Positions 35,001 to 43,004 of a DNA stretch of 64,000 bases are shown one piece after another. Below the pieces are notes generated by a model that worked only from the letters and a program-made list of their open reading frames with translations, was not told the origin of the DNA and ran no database searches. Origin of the DNA: Streptomyces sp. HmicA12. GTDB taxonomy: Bacteria > Actinomycetota > Actinomycetes > Streptomycetales > Streptomycetaceae. How positions within the stretch are numbered: the stretch's first letter is position 1; the number at the start of each line of letters is the position of its first letter. The stretch spans positions 274,549 through 338,548 of the forward strand of contig NZ_KB891820.1 of the NCBI RefSeq assembly GCF_000373565.1, written 5' to 3'. The position numbers and the translations under genes are program-made.

Positions 35001-35609
35001 TTGTTGTCTGTGGGCTTGACCGGGGGAATCGGTTCGGGCAAGAGCGAGGTGTCGAGGCTCCTCGTGGAGCGCGGCGCCGTCCTGATCGACGCGGACCGCA
35101 TCGCCCGCGAGGTCGTCGAGCCCGGTACGCCGGGGCTCGCGGCCGTCGCCGAGGCGTTCGGGGACGACATCCTCGCGGCCGACGGCACGCTCGACCGCCC
35201 GAAGCTCGGGTCGATCGTCTTCGCGGACCCCGACAGACTGGCCGCCCTCAACAAGATCGTGCATCCGCTGGTCGGGGCCCGCTCCGCGGAACTGGAGGCG
35301 TCGGCAGGACCGGACTCGGTGGTGGTGCACGACGTGCCGCTGCTCGCCGAGAACGCGCTCGCCCCGCTCTACGACCTCGTGATCGTCGTCGACGCGAGCG
35401 CCGAGACCCAGCTCGACCGGCTGACCCGGCTGCGCGGCATGACCGAGCAGGACGCGCGGGCCCGGATGGCCGCGCAGGCCACCCGCGAGAAGCGGCTCGC
35501 CATCGCCGACGTCGTGATCGACAACGACGTACCCCTGGAGAAGCTGACGGAGCGGGTCGACGCGGTCTGGGACGACCTGGTGCGCCGGGCGCGCACCGCG
35601 TCGCGGTGA
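35001..35609 (+). CDS. coaE: Dephospho-CoA kinase
   Basis: A 202-residue kinase for the last step of coenzyme A synthesis (dephospho-CoA to CoA with ATP). P-loop GLTGGIGSGKS lies at residues 5-15, followed by LIDADRIAREVVEPGTPG, the CoaE domain signature VHPLVGARS, VVVHDVPLLAENAL and a lid region with RLRGMTEQDARARMAAQA. The TTG at 35001 has GGGAGG (34988-34993) at a good spacing and gives the usual MLxVGLTGG start. The frame is open to 34920, where a GTG would add a second, duplicated P-loop sequence from the CRISPR-like spacer; I regard this as an artefact, but it is in frame. It overlaps the next gene by four bases. Confidence 0.92.
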   Translation: MLSVGLTGGIGSGKSEVSRLLVERGAVLIDADRIAREVVEPGTPGLAAVAEAFGDDILAADGTLDRPKLGSIVFADPDRLAALNKIVHPLVGARSAELEASAGPDSVVVHDVPLLAENALAPLYDLVIVVDASAETQLDRLTRLRGMTEQDARARMAAQATREKRLAIADVVIDNDVPLEKLTERVDAVWDDLVRRARTASR

Positions 35610-35989
35610 TCGTCCTCGCCGCCTGCACCGCGATCGGCGGACTCGTCGCACTGCTCGCGGGGGCGTACGGACTGCAGCGCACCCGCCGGGTCCGCGCGGC
35701 GGGCAATGTGGCGGAGGCCCTGGTCAAACCGCCGCAGCCCGGCTCCGACCGGCCGCTGCTCCAGTTCGTGATCGGCGACGGGCGGGTCATAGAGGTCGTC
35801 TCCCCGGTGCCGCCCAGCAAGCGGCGACCGCTGCCCGCCGGCGGGGTCGTCAGTGTCGCCTACGACGTCGAGGACCCACGCGAGACCGTCGTGCTCGGCG
35901 GGGAACGGCCCGACGTGGACCGGGGGTTCATGATCGCGGGTGCGGTTCTCGTGCTCGCCGGCATGGTGCTCGCGGTGTCGCTGAGCTGA
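35606..35989 (+). CDS. DUF3592-type membrane protein
   Basis: A 127-residue protein with membrane helices at both ends (VLAACTAIGGLVALLAGAY and FMIAGAVLVLAGMVLAVSL) and a beta-rich middle domain (PLLQFVIGDGRVIEVVSP...VVSVAYDVEDPRETVVLG). This helix-strand domain-helix layout is that of DUF3592 proteins; their role is unknown. The GTG start overlaps the coaE stop as GTGA, so it is translated after coaE in the same operon. Confidence 0.78.
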   Translation: MIVLAACTAIGGLVALLAGAYGLQRTRRVRAAGNVAEALVKPPQPGSDRPLLQFVIGDGRVIEVVSPVPPSKRRPLPAGGVVSVAYDVEDPRETVVLGGERPDVDRGFMIAGAVLVLAGMVLAVSLS

Positions 35990-36071
35990 GTGTCCGCGCG
36001 GGGCCGGGCGGGCAGGAATAGGCCCTACGGGCCACGGCGTTGACGTGGTCGACACCGGAAGGGAGTACACC

Positions 36072-36434
36072 GTGTCCGACGCCACCCCGGAGACGCACGT
36101 CATCGACTACCGCGCCGCCGAGCAGCTGCTCGCCGCGCGCGATCCTCAGGGTGCGGTGAAGCTCCTCGACGAGGTGATCGCCGCGTATCCGGAGAACACG
36201 GCCGCGCGGCTGCTCCGCGCACGGGCGTTCTTCGCCGCCGCTCAACTCCGCGCCGCCGAGCTGGAGTTCTCCATCGTGCTGGAGCGGGAGCCGGACAACG
36301 CGTTCGCGCACTTCGCGCTGGCGCGGACCTATCAGCGCTGGTCCCGGCCGCAGCAGGCCCGGCGGCACTTCCGGCTCGCCGCGGCGCTCGACCCGCAGCC
36401 CGAGTATGTGGCCGCCGCCCGATTCGAGGACTGA
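36072..36434 (+). CDS. Tetratricopeptide repeat protein
   Basis: A 120-residue all-helical protein with about three TPR units: YRAAEQLLAARDPQGAVKLL, AARLLRARAFFAAAQLRAAE and AFAHFALARTYQRWSRPQQA. It likely acts as a small protein-protein adaptor. The GTG at 36072 has AAGGGAG at ideal spacing; the frame is open to 36045. It lies 82 bases after the DUF3592 gene on the same strand. The partner is unknown. Confidence 0.85.
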   Translation: MSDATPETHVIDYRAAEQLLAARDPQGAVKLLDEVIAAYPENTAARLLRARAFFAAAQLRAAELEFSIVLEREPDNAFAHFALARTYQRWSRPQQARRHFRLAAALDPQPEYVAAARFED

Positions 36435-36444
36435 CCCGCCTCGC

Positions 36445-36717
36445 TCACGGGGCGCTCCTTCTGTACGGCGGGACGTCGCGGCCCGGCTGGTAGTGCGGGC
36501 CCTGGCGGATGTGGCGGGTGATCATGAAGAGGTCGATCGTCGTCAGCAGCCAGAGGGCTCCGCAGGCCAGTGCCCAGCCGGGGCGGTGGGCGAAGAGGAA
36601 CGCGATCGTGCCAGCCGTCGTCCAGAACAGGCCGAACAGCGCCAGGCCGAGCCGCAGCCGCAGCGGGCTGCGGGCGGTGACCGGTTCGTCACCGGTACGG
36701 ATCAGGTGGTGCGGCAT
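36445..36717 (-). CDS. DUF6343-family small membrane protein
   Basis: A 90-residue protein with two membrane helices (LRLGLALFGLFWTTAGTIAF and GWALACGALWLLTTIDLFMI) and the conserved tail RHIRQGPHYQPGRDVPPY, which marks the DUF6343 family of streptomycetes. Function unknown. The start MPHHLIRTG at 36717 was preferred to the frame start at 36747, which lies inside the large inverted repeat. It is convergent with the TPR gene, ten bases apart. Confidence 0.72.
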   Translation of the reverse strand: MPHHLIRTGDEPVTARSPLRLRLGLALFGLFWTTAGTIAFLFAHRPGWALACGALWLLTTIDLFMITRHIRQGPHYQPGRDVPPYRRSAP

Positions 36718-36727
36718 GGCCGTCACC

Positions 36728-36790
36728 TCCGCGCGCGAAAGAGGCACCCTGGTGGTTTCCCGCTTCCAGGGTGCCTCTTTCGCGCGCGGA
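36728..36790. repeat. 25-bp perfect inverted repeat
   Basis: Arms 36728-36752 and 36766-36790 are perfect reverse complements around a 13-base loop. The element lies 66 bases beyond the end of the exported hydrolase gene (minus strand) and directly upstream of the DUF6343 start, so it can end the hydrolase message. The arms hold CGCGCGCGAAAGAGGCACC, and there is no T tract on either side. Confidence 0.85.
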
Positions 36791-36810
36791 TTTCTCCTGT
36801 GGAGTGCGCC

Positions 36811-36870
36811 TTTACGGAGTGTGCTTTTACGGAGTGGGCATTTACGGCGTGTGCTTTTACGGAGTGGGCA
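36811..36870. repeat. Four tandem copies of a 15-bp unit
   Basis: TTTACGGAGTGTGCT, TTTACGGAGTGGGCA, TTTACGGCGTGTGCT and TTTACGGAGTGGGCA follow without gaps from 36811 to 36870. Copies 2 and 4 are identical. The last copy contains the stop codon of the exported hydrolase gene (36857-36859, minus strand). Confidence 0.85.
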
Positions 36871-38863
36871 GTGAGCGGCAGGGCGCGCCGCCGCACACGT
36901 CCGTCACGACGCCCGTTCTGAGGAACGTCGCCTTCTGCTGCCGGGCCGCCGCGGTGGAGCGCGGATCGGAGTGCGGGTCCTCGCCGTACTCGGGTTCCGT
37001 GGGCGGGGTGTTCGTCAGCGGCGGTGTCGGGGTGCCGCTGTCCCAGACGACCATGGCCGAGCCGTCGTCGTAGGGCAGCTCTCCCGCGCGGCGGATGCCC
37101 CAGTACGGGACCCGGTCGGGGCTGCGGCCGGGTGCCAGGGCGGGGGTGACCAGGCGGGCGCCCAGCGTGCGGGCCTCCACGTCGGCGGCGGCGTTCGCGA
37201 CCTGGTGGTCGCCGTACGCGACGTGCATCAGGACGCGGTCGCCGCTGCCGGCCAGGGTCTGCGCGTAGCCGTTCGTCTCGCCGCGGTCCCACACCATCTG
37301 ATACAGCGCGAGGACGATCTGCTGGCGCAGCCGGTCCGGGTACGCCACGTCGAGGACCTGCTGGAACGGGGCGAAGTCGGCGCTGCGGTTGAGCAGCAGG
37401 CCGTAGTTCATGCCGGTCACGCCGAGCACCCCGCGCCTGACGTCCTTCGAGGCCGCCACGAGGGCGCCGCCCAGGATGCCGCCCTGGCTGTTGCCGTCGT
37501 ACGTGAGGCCGTGCGCGGTGTCGATCAGCGGGCGGCCGTCCTCGGTGCGGAACGCCGGGTCGCTCGCGAGGCCGTCCCGGTGGATCAGGGCGCGGCCCAG
37601 GAACATCGCGTCGAGCATGCCCTGTTCGGTGCGCTCGGGGACCGCCGGGAAGCGGTTGAGGTCGGCGAGCGCGCCCAGGACGACGGGGATGTCGGCCTGC
37701 GCCATGCCGATCCAGTCGATCGCGCAGAAGGTGAAGCCGTGCTCGGCGGCCATGGCCTTGACGTTGCCCGCGCCGACTTCGTTGGCGCTGCCCAGCAGGC
37801 CGTGTCCGTAGAGGGCGGGGCGCGACGGCTGTCCGGTGAAGGCGGTACGGGGTATCTCGCAGCGGAACGCGGCCGGTTGGACGTTGCCGGGCAGGCGGCG
37901 GGGGGTGCCGTCGCGGCCCCGGTTGAGGGTGGATCCGGGCGGGCCGCCCGGCAGGGAGAGGTAGCTGGGGACCGTCACCGTGCCCGTGACCTCGCGGGCG
38001 ATCCGGGCGTCCTGTTCGGGTGTGAAGTCCTTGACGCCGGTGACCGCGAACCCGGGTGAACGGGAACCTAGTTGACGGAAGGCGTCGTCGCGGATCGTGA
38101 ACAGGTCGCCGGTGAGGTTCTGGCTGCTCGCGACGGTGAAGTCCCAGGCCAGATAGAGATCGCTGGACTTGGTGTGGTGCCTCAACGCCCTGAGTGTGGG
38201 CTGGAGTTGGCGTTGTCGTGCTGCCAGGGTGTCGTGCCGAGGGAGCTTCTTGCCCGCGACCTTCGCGAAGGCGTCGGGTGTCGGCAGCCGGTGCCCCGCG
38301 GCGTCCTTGAGGTCGCGCAGCGCCACGGCGTAGTGGTGGCCCTCGCGGAAGTTCTTCGCCGGGTGGATCAGCAGCGCCCGGCGGTCCTGGCTCTTCGCGT
38401 TGGCGTCCGACTCGGCCCAGTAGGGCCGGCGTTCACCCGTGGTCGTGTCCAGGAGCACGATCGGCGCGTCGCGGTCCAGGGAGCTGCCGATGTCGGTCAG
38501 CGGGGCCGCGCCGGTCGCCGTCAGGTCCAGGCCCGGCACGTGGACGACCAGGGTCGAGCCGGGGGAGAAGCCGTCCGAGCGGTTCCACGCGGTCGGGTCC
38601 ACGACGGGGGAGGCCGTGCCGCGCGGCAGCATGTCCGGCGTGAAGGCGACCCGGCGGCCGGTGGGCGTGCCGGAGTCCGGGCGGGTGTACCAGTCGTTGG
38701 GGAAGGGGAGGAGGCAGTCCTCCGCGGCGCCCGTCAACGGGTCACAACCACCCTGATGCGACGGAAAGTTGGCGGGCGAGGCGGACGCGGAGGGGGTGAG
38801 CAGCGTGACGGCGCCGAGGAGCGCCGCCGCGAGCGTCAGGGCGAAGGGGCGACGGGTGCGCAC
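36857..38863 (-). CDS. Secreted alpha/beta hydrolase, large form
   Basis: A 668-residue exported protein with signal peptide RRPFALTLAAALLGAVTLLTPSASA. The N-terminal half (CDPLTGAAEDCLLPFPNDWYTR and beta-rich sequence) is typical of large actinobacterial and myxobacterial exported proteins of this type. The C-terminal half is an alpha/beta-hydrolase with nucleophile elbow GNSQGG in LTYDGNSQGGILGG and a likely acid/His region MHVAYGDHQVANAAA. The substrate is unknown; esterase or depolymerase activity is plausible. Its last codons lie in a 15-bp tandem array. It is followed upstream, on the same strand, by an SGNH hydrolase gene seven bases away, suggesting an operon of two secreted hydrolases. 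Confidence 0.78.
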   Translation of the reverse strand: MRTRRPFALTLAAALLGAVTLLTPSASASPANFPSHQGGCDPLTGAAEDCLLPFPNDWYTRPDSGTPTGRRVAFTPDMLPRGTASPVVDPTAWNRSDGFSPGSTLVVHVPGLDLTATGAAPLTDIGSSLDRDAPIVLLDTTTGERRPYWAESDANAKSQDRRALLIHPAKNFREGHHYAVALRDLKDAAGHRLPTPDAFAKVAGKKLPRHDTLAARQRQLQPTLRALRHHTKSSDLYLAWDFTVASSQNLTGDLFTIRDDAFRQLGSRSPGFAVTGVKDFTPEQDARIAREVTGTVTVPSYLSLPGGPPGSTLNRGRDGTPRRLPGNVQPAAFRCEIPRTAFTGQPSRPALYGHGLLGSANEVGAGNVKAMAAEHGFTFCAIDWIGMAQADIPVVLGALADLNRFPAVPERTEQGMLDAMFLGRALIHRDGLASDPAFRTEDGRPLIDTAHGLTYDGNSQGGILGGALVAASKDVRRGVLGVTGMNYGLLLNRSADFAPFQQVLDVAYPDRLRQQIVLALYQMVWDRGETNGYAQTLAGSGDRVLMHVAYGDHQVANAAADVEARTLGARLVTPALAPGRSPDRVPYWGIRRAGELPYDDGSAMVVWDSGTPTPPLTNTPPTEPEYGEDPHSDPRSTAAARQQKATFLRTGVVTDVCGGAPCRSLPTP

Positions 38864-38870
38864 GGTGGCG

Positions 38871-39788
38871 TCAGCCTCCGAGGTGCGCGCCGATGAAGCG
38901 GGCGTACGCGGCCTCGCCGAGGGCGTTCGGGTGCAGCGGCGCCGCGGGAGCCGTCGGGACGAAGCCCTCCACCCACTTGGTGCCGATCGCCCGGCAGGCG
39001 TCGTGGCCCGCGCTCGGGGTGCGGACGTCGACGTACTCGGCGCCGTGCGCGGCGGACTGCGCGGAGATCACCGAGTTGAGGTGGTCGACGCTGCCCTGCA
39101 GCCAGTCGGCGTCCTTGCCGAGGACCGGGACGATCGGCCAGCAGCCGCCCTTCTTGATGTACTCGCCGTACCCGGTGACCAGGACGCGGGCCTGCGGCGA
39201 GCGCTGGTGGATCGTGTCGAGGACGGCCGCGAGTTTCGGGCCGAACGCCTCGATCCTCTGGGCGACCTTGTCGACGCCGTCGACGACGAACTTCTTCTGA
39301 CAGCTGTCCGCCGTCGGGTCGAGTTGCATGCAGTCCTGGGCGACACCGACCAGGCCCGCGTCATTGCCGCCGATGGTGAGCGTGACGAGGGTGGTGTCGG
39401 CGCTGAGCGCGTCGAACTGCGGTGCCGCCGTGCCCATGTCGACGCCGAGCAGGGACAGCTTCTGCGGGTTGGCCATGTCGTCCGTGTCCGCGCCGGAACA
39501 GGTCACGTCACGGAACGTCGTCACGTTCAGCTGATCGGCCAGCAGATGCGCGTAGTTGCGGGTGGAACGGCCGCAGGCCAGCGGGCCCGTGATCGGCGGC
39601 ACCAGCGGGCCCGACGCCATCGAGTCGCCGAGCGCCACGTACACCTGACCGGTGGCGGCGTCGGCCTGCGCGGTGCCCGCGCCCAGCGTCGCGAGGGCCG
39701 CCACGGCGACCAGGGCGGCACCCCACCCTCTTCTGGCGCGGCTCGCGCGTGCGGTGCCCGAACTGGTGCGGCTGCGAGGAGAGTTCAC
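38871..39788 (-). CDS. Secreted SGNH/GDSL esterase-lipase
   Basis: A 305-residue exported protein (RARRGWGAALVAVAALATLGAGTAQA). It contains GDSMASG (block I, catalytic Ser), a CSGADTDDM segment, TLTIGGNDAGL (block III), and PLHPNALGEAAYA (block V with catalytic His). Six cysteines in paired positions suggest the disulfide pattern of Streptomyces SGNH lipases and phospholipases. It acts outside the cell on acyl esters; the actual substrate is unknown. The GTG at 39788 has AGGGAG at suitable distance. It is the first gene of a two-gene unit with the large hydrolase and is divergent from the PucR-type regulator. Confidence 0.9.
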   Translation of the reverse strand: MNSPRSRTSSGTARASRARRGWGAALVAVAALATLGAGTAQADAATGQVYVALGDSMASGPLVPPITGPLACGRSTRNYAHLLADQLNVTTFRDVTCSGADTDDMANPQKLSLLGVDMGTAAPQFDALSADTTLVTLTIGGNDAGLVGVAQDCMQLDPTADSCQKKFVVDGVDKVAQRIEAFGPKLAAVLDTIHQRSPQARVLVTGYGEYIKKGGCWPIVPVLGKDADWLQGSVDHLNSVISAQSAAHGAEYVDVRTPSAGHDACRAIGTKWVEGFVPTAPAAPLHPNALGEAAYARFIGAHLGG

Positions 39789-39900
39789 GGTGCGGCTCCC
39801 TGAATCTCACGGTGGGGCATGGATGGGGTCGCCGCACATGATGCAGACTCGTGGGGCAGCGCTTAACTGGTCGGTAACGCAGAATTACCGGGGGAAACTT

Positions 39901-41142
39901 GTGACGCGTGACAAGACCGGGGCCATGGGCCCACTGATCGTCGCCGGGGTCCCGGCCGCCGCCCGGCTCCGGGCCCGCGTCCCCGCCCTGACCCGGCGCG
40001 TGGTGACCCGGCTGCGCAGCGAACTCCCGGTCTACGCCGAACTGCCCGGCGAGGAGATCGCCGGGGACATCGCCGACATCGTGCAGTACAGCCTGCGGCT
40101 GCTCGCGGACGTCATCGAGCACCGAAGACCCGCCACCCACGGTGAGCTCGCCCAGCAGCGCGACTCGGCGGCCCAACGGGCGGAGGAGGGCGTGCCGTTG
40201 GACGCGATCCTCACCGCGTACCAGATCGGCATGGCCATGTGCTGGGCCGAGCTGTCGCAGGACGCGCGCCCCGACGAACTGCCCGACCTGAAGGAGGCCG
40301 TCGACCGGATCATGGTGCTGCAGCGGCAGTTGACCTCCGCCGTCAGCCGCGCCTACCTCCAGGCCCGCGCCATCCTCGACAGCCAGGAACACGTCGGCCG
40401 GCACGCTCTGCTGGCCGCTCTGCTCGCGGGCGAGCCCACCGACCGGCCCGGGGTGCAGCGGCCCGCCGCCCTCTACGCCGCGCTGACCCTGCGCCTGGGG
40501 GCGCACCCCGACGAGACGCTGCCCGGGCCGGGCGCCGGGGTCGCCACCCGCCGCAAGATCCGCCGGGTGCGGGCCGCGCTCGACGCGTTCGCCGCGGGCA
40601 CCGGGGAGCCCGCGCTGACCTCGCTCGACAGCTCCGGCGGCACGGCGCTGCTGCCGCTGGCCACCGCGCCGCCCTGGCCCGAACTGTGCGCCCTCGTCGG
40701 TACGGCGGCGGACGCGGCCGGGGTGCCGGTCACCGCCGCCGCGGCCGTCGTCGAGCCCCTCGCGGTGGCCGCCGCCGTCGCGGAGAACACGGAGATCGTC
40801 GACCTGGTGGAGCGCACCGGGCGCGGCCCCGGCCTGTACCGGCTCGCCGACGTCCTCCTCGACTACCAGCTCAGCCGCCCCAGCGTCGCCCTCGAGGGCC
40901 TGGCCCGGCTGCTCCAACCCCTGGAGGCGAAACCGGAGTTGCTGTACACGCTGGAGACGTATCTGCGCCACGGCCTGGACCGGCGCGGCAGCGCGGCCGC
41001 TCTGCACATCCACCCGAACACGGTCGACTACCGCATCCGTCGCATCGCCCGCCTCACCGGCCTGTCCCCGGCCGTCCCCGGCGACCTCCAGCACCTGACG
41101 GCCGCGCTGGTGGCGCGAAGGGCGCGTACGTTGAGTTCGTGA
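39901..41142 (+). CDS. PucR-type helix-turn-helix regulator
   Basis: A 413-residue regulator. The N-terminal part (residues 20-180) is the helical sensor domain common in streptomycete PucR-like proteins (ELPGEEIAGDIADIVQYSLRLL, EGVPLDAILTAYQIG). The C-terminal PucR helix-turn-helix is LYTLETYLRHGLDRRGSAAALHIHPNTVDYRIRRIARLTG. It probably controls neighbouring genes such as the divergent secreted-hydrolase pair, but no operator was identified. The GTG at 39901 has GGGGGAAA before it. The stop overlaps a possible GTG of the next gene. Confidence 0.85.
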   Translation: MTRDKTGAMGPLIVAGVPAAARLRARVPALTRRVVTRLRSELPVYAELPGEEIAGDIADIVQYSLRLLADVIEHRRPATHGELAQQRDSAAQRAEEGVPLDAILTAYQIGMAMCWAELSQDARPDELPDLKEAVDRIMVLQRQLTSAVSRAYLQARAILDSQEHVGRHALLAALLAGEPTDRPGVQRPAALYAALTLRLGAHPDETLPGPGAGVATRRKIRRVRAALDAFAAGTGEPALTSLDSSGGTALLPLATAPPWPELCALVGTAADAAGVPVTAAAAVVEPLAVAAAVAENTEIVDLVERTGRGPGLYRLADVLLDYQLSRPSVALEGLARLLQPLEAKPELLYTLETYLRHGLDRRGSAAALHIHPNTVDYRIRRIARLTGLSPAVPGDLQHLTAALVARRARTLSS

Positions 41143-41165
41143 GCGGGGCGAACGAAGGAGACCGG

Positions 41166-42155
41166 GTGCGGGAGATACTGGACGTACTGAAGAGCGACGA
41201 GACCTGTGCGCAGTGGCTGCGGTCCCTGGAGGACCCGGAGATCCCGTGGCTGGAGGTCGCGCTGCCGGGTCCGTCGGAGCTGGCCGAGAGTCTGGTCGAT
41301 CTGGGCGTACCGCACGAGGACATGGCTCAACTCCTTTCCCTTGCGGGGGAATTGAACCGCTCGGAGGAGTCGCGCGCGCTGCTCGGCAAGGCCGTTCGCG
41401 GACTGTTGTGGCAGCGCACGGGCGCACCCGACGAGGGCACCGGGCTCCCGGAGTTCCCCAGGGCCGCGGGGGCGATGGGGCGCTGCTTCGCCGTGTTCGT
41501 GTTCGCCGCCGCTCTGCCGCACACGCGCGTACGGCACCGCGAGCGCGGCATCCCGGACGACGTCTCGCGCCGCACGCTCGTCGACCTCGGCCGCAATCTC
41601 GCCGTGCACCGCCGCCGGTTCGGCACGACGGGCCTGCTCGTACCGTGGTGGCCGACCCGGCACTTCCGGGGCGAGCTCTACCAGTTGGGGCGGCTGCAGT
41701 TCGAGCGGCGGCGGCTCGGGGAGCGCATGGGGGCGGCGGTCGCGGGCGCGGGGCCCGGCGACCCGTGCCTGAGCGTGCACATCCCCGACTTCCTCGGGCC
41801 CCTGACCCCGCGCGCGTGCGACGAGTCGATCGCTCGGGCCCGGGAGTTCTTCGCACGGCACTACCCGGAGGAACCGGTGCGGGTGGCGGTGTGCCATTCC
41901 TGGCTCCTGGACCGGCAGTTGAAGCGGTACCTGCCGGCCGAGTCCAACATCGTCCGCTTCCAGGAGCGGTTCGACATCGTCCGCACCTCGTCGCAGCCGG
42001 AGGACGACACCCCGGTCGCCTTCGTCTTCGGCGGCACCGAGACACCGCGCGACCTGCTGCCCCGCCGCACCGGCGTGCAGCGCGCCGTCCTCGGCCATCT
42101 CGACGCGGGCGGGCACTGGTACCTGGGACACGGCTGGTTCCCGCTGCCGGTCTGA
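41166..42155 (+). CDS. Acyltransferase-domain protein (DUF5596-like)
   Basis: A 329-residue cytoplasmic protein resembling the family labelled acyltransferase domain-containing protein: an N-terminal helical half (MREILDVLKSDETCAQWL...VPHEDMAQLLSLAGELNRS) and a GNAT-like C-terminal half with LPWWPTRHFRGELYQLGRLQFERRRLG-type strand/helix (positions about 160-185), LSVHIPDFLGPLTP and VAVCHSWLLDRQL. Acceptor and donor unknown. The GTG at 41166 has GAAGGAGA five bases ahead; a GTG at 41139 that overlaps the regulator stop is an alternative. It is probably co-transcribed with the PucR-type gene. Confidence 0.65.
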   Translation: MREILDVLKSDETCAQWLRSLEDPEIPWLEVALPGPSELAESLVDLGVPHEDMAQLLSLAGELNRSEESRALLGKAVRGLLWQRTGAPDEGTGLPEFPRAAGAMGRCFAVFVFAAALPHTRVRHRERGIPDDVSRRTLVDLGRNLAVHRRRFGTTGLLVPWWPTRHFRGELYQLGRLQFERRRLGERMGAAVAGAGPGDPCLSVHIPDFLGPLTPRACDESIARAREFFARHYPEEPVRVAVCHSWLLDRQLKRYLPAESNIVRFQERFDIVRTSSQPEDDTPVAFVFGGTETPRDLLPRRTGVQRAVLGHLDAGGHWYLGHGWFPLPV

Positions 42156-42200
42156 CGCCGGGGCGCGGAACGCGCGGCGCGGGCTGTGCGTTCCTCGTGC

Positions 42201-42893
42201 ATGAGCCTTGAGATGCGAGAGGGATACGAAGCGACGGGACCGGGCGCCCACACGCCCGACGGCTGTGCGGTGGAGCTGTACGCGCGACTGCCCGTCGAGG
42301 ACGAGCCGGACATCGTCGCCGCGGCGGTGCCCGCGGGCGCGACTCTGCTCGAACTCGGCTGCGGCGTGGGCCGGGTGACGCACGAGCTGATCGAGCGCGG
42401 CTTCAAGGTGACAGCGGTGGACGAGTCCGCCGAGATGCTGGAGCGGGTCCGGGGCGCGCGCACGGTGCGCTCCACCATCGAGGGCCTGGACATCGGGGAG
42501 AAGTTCGACGTCGTGCTCCTCGCGTCGCTCCTGGTCAACACCGGGGACCCCGAGGTGCGGCGCGGCATGCTCGACACGGTCCGGCGGCATGTCGCCGACG
42601 ACGGCTGCGTGCTGATCCAGCGGGTGCGGGACGGGGCGTACGAGAACCTGCCGCGGGAGCGGGTCTTCCCGGACGGGGGGTTCACCATCCGCATGGTGTC
42701 GTCGGAGCCGGTCGGCGGCGGGGTGCGCTCGACGAAGGTGGAGTATCTGTTCCCGGACGCCGTGTGGACGCAGACGTACCGGATCCGGCCGATGGTGCCG
42801 GCGGAGTTCGAACAGGCGCTCGCGGAGGCCGACTTGAAGGTCGACCGCTATCTGACCGAGGACCAGGTGTGGGTCCGGGTGGTGCCCGTCTGA
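42201..42893 (+). CDS. Class I SAM-dependent methyltransferase
   Basis: About 230 residues with motif I GATLLELGCGVGRVTHELIERG, motif II VTAVDESAEML, an acidic FDVVLLASLLVNTGDP and a VADDGCVLIQRV strand. This is a typical small-molecule methyltransferase of the methyltransferase_25 type. The acceptor is unknown. No clear ribosome-binding site exists in front of the candidate ATGs at 42186, 42201 and 42213. It follows the acyltransferase gene by 45 bases on the same strand. Confidence 0.85.
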   Translation: MSLEMREGYEATGPGAHTPDGCAVELYARLPVEDEPDIVAAAVPAGATLLELGCGVGRVTHELIERGFKVTAVDESAEMLERVRGARTVRSTIEGLDIGEKFDVVLLASLLVNTGDPEVRRGMLDTVRRHVADDGCVLIQRVRDGAYENLPRERVFPDGGFTIRMVSSEPVGGGVRSTKVEYLFPDAVWTQTYRIRPMVPAEFEQALAEADLKVDRYLTEDQVWVRVVPV

Positions 42894-43004
42894 GGTGATG
42901 GTCACCTGAGTCGGCGCGCGGCGGCGCGATGAGTTCCGGCGGTGGCCCCGGTCTTATCCGGTGACAGTGACCCACTGCTTCCACCCACCGCTCAGGAGAC
43001 CGTC

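Noticed and set aside
36406..36921. A plus-strand frame with pentapeptide-like repeats (AFTEx) at its end
   Set aside because: It lies opposite DUF6343, lacks a ribosome-binding site, and the repeats come from a 15-bp DNA array.
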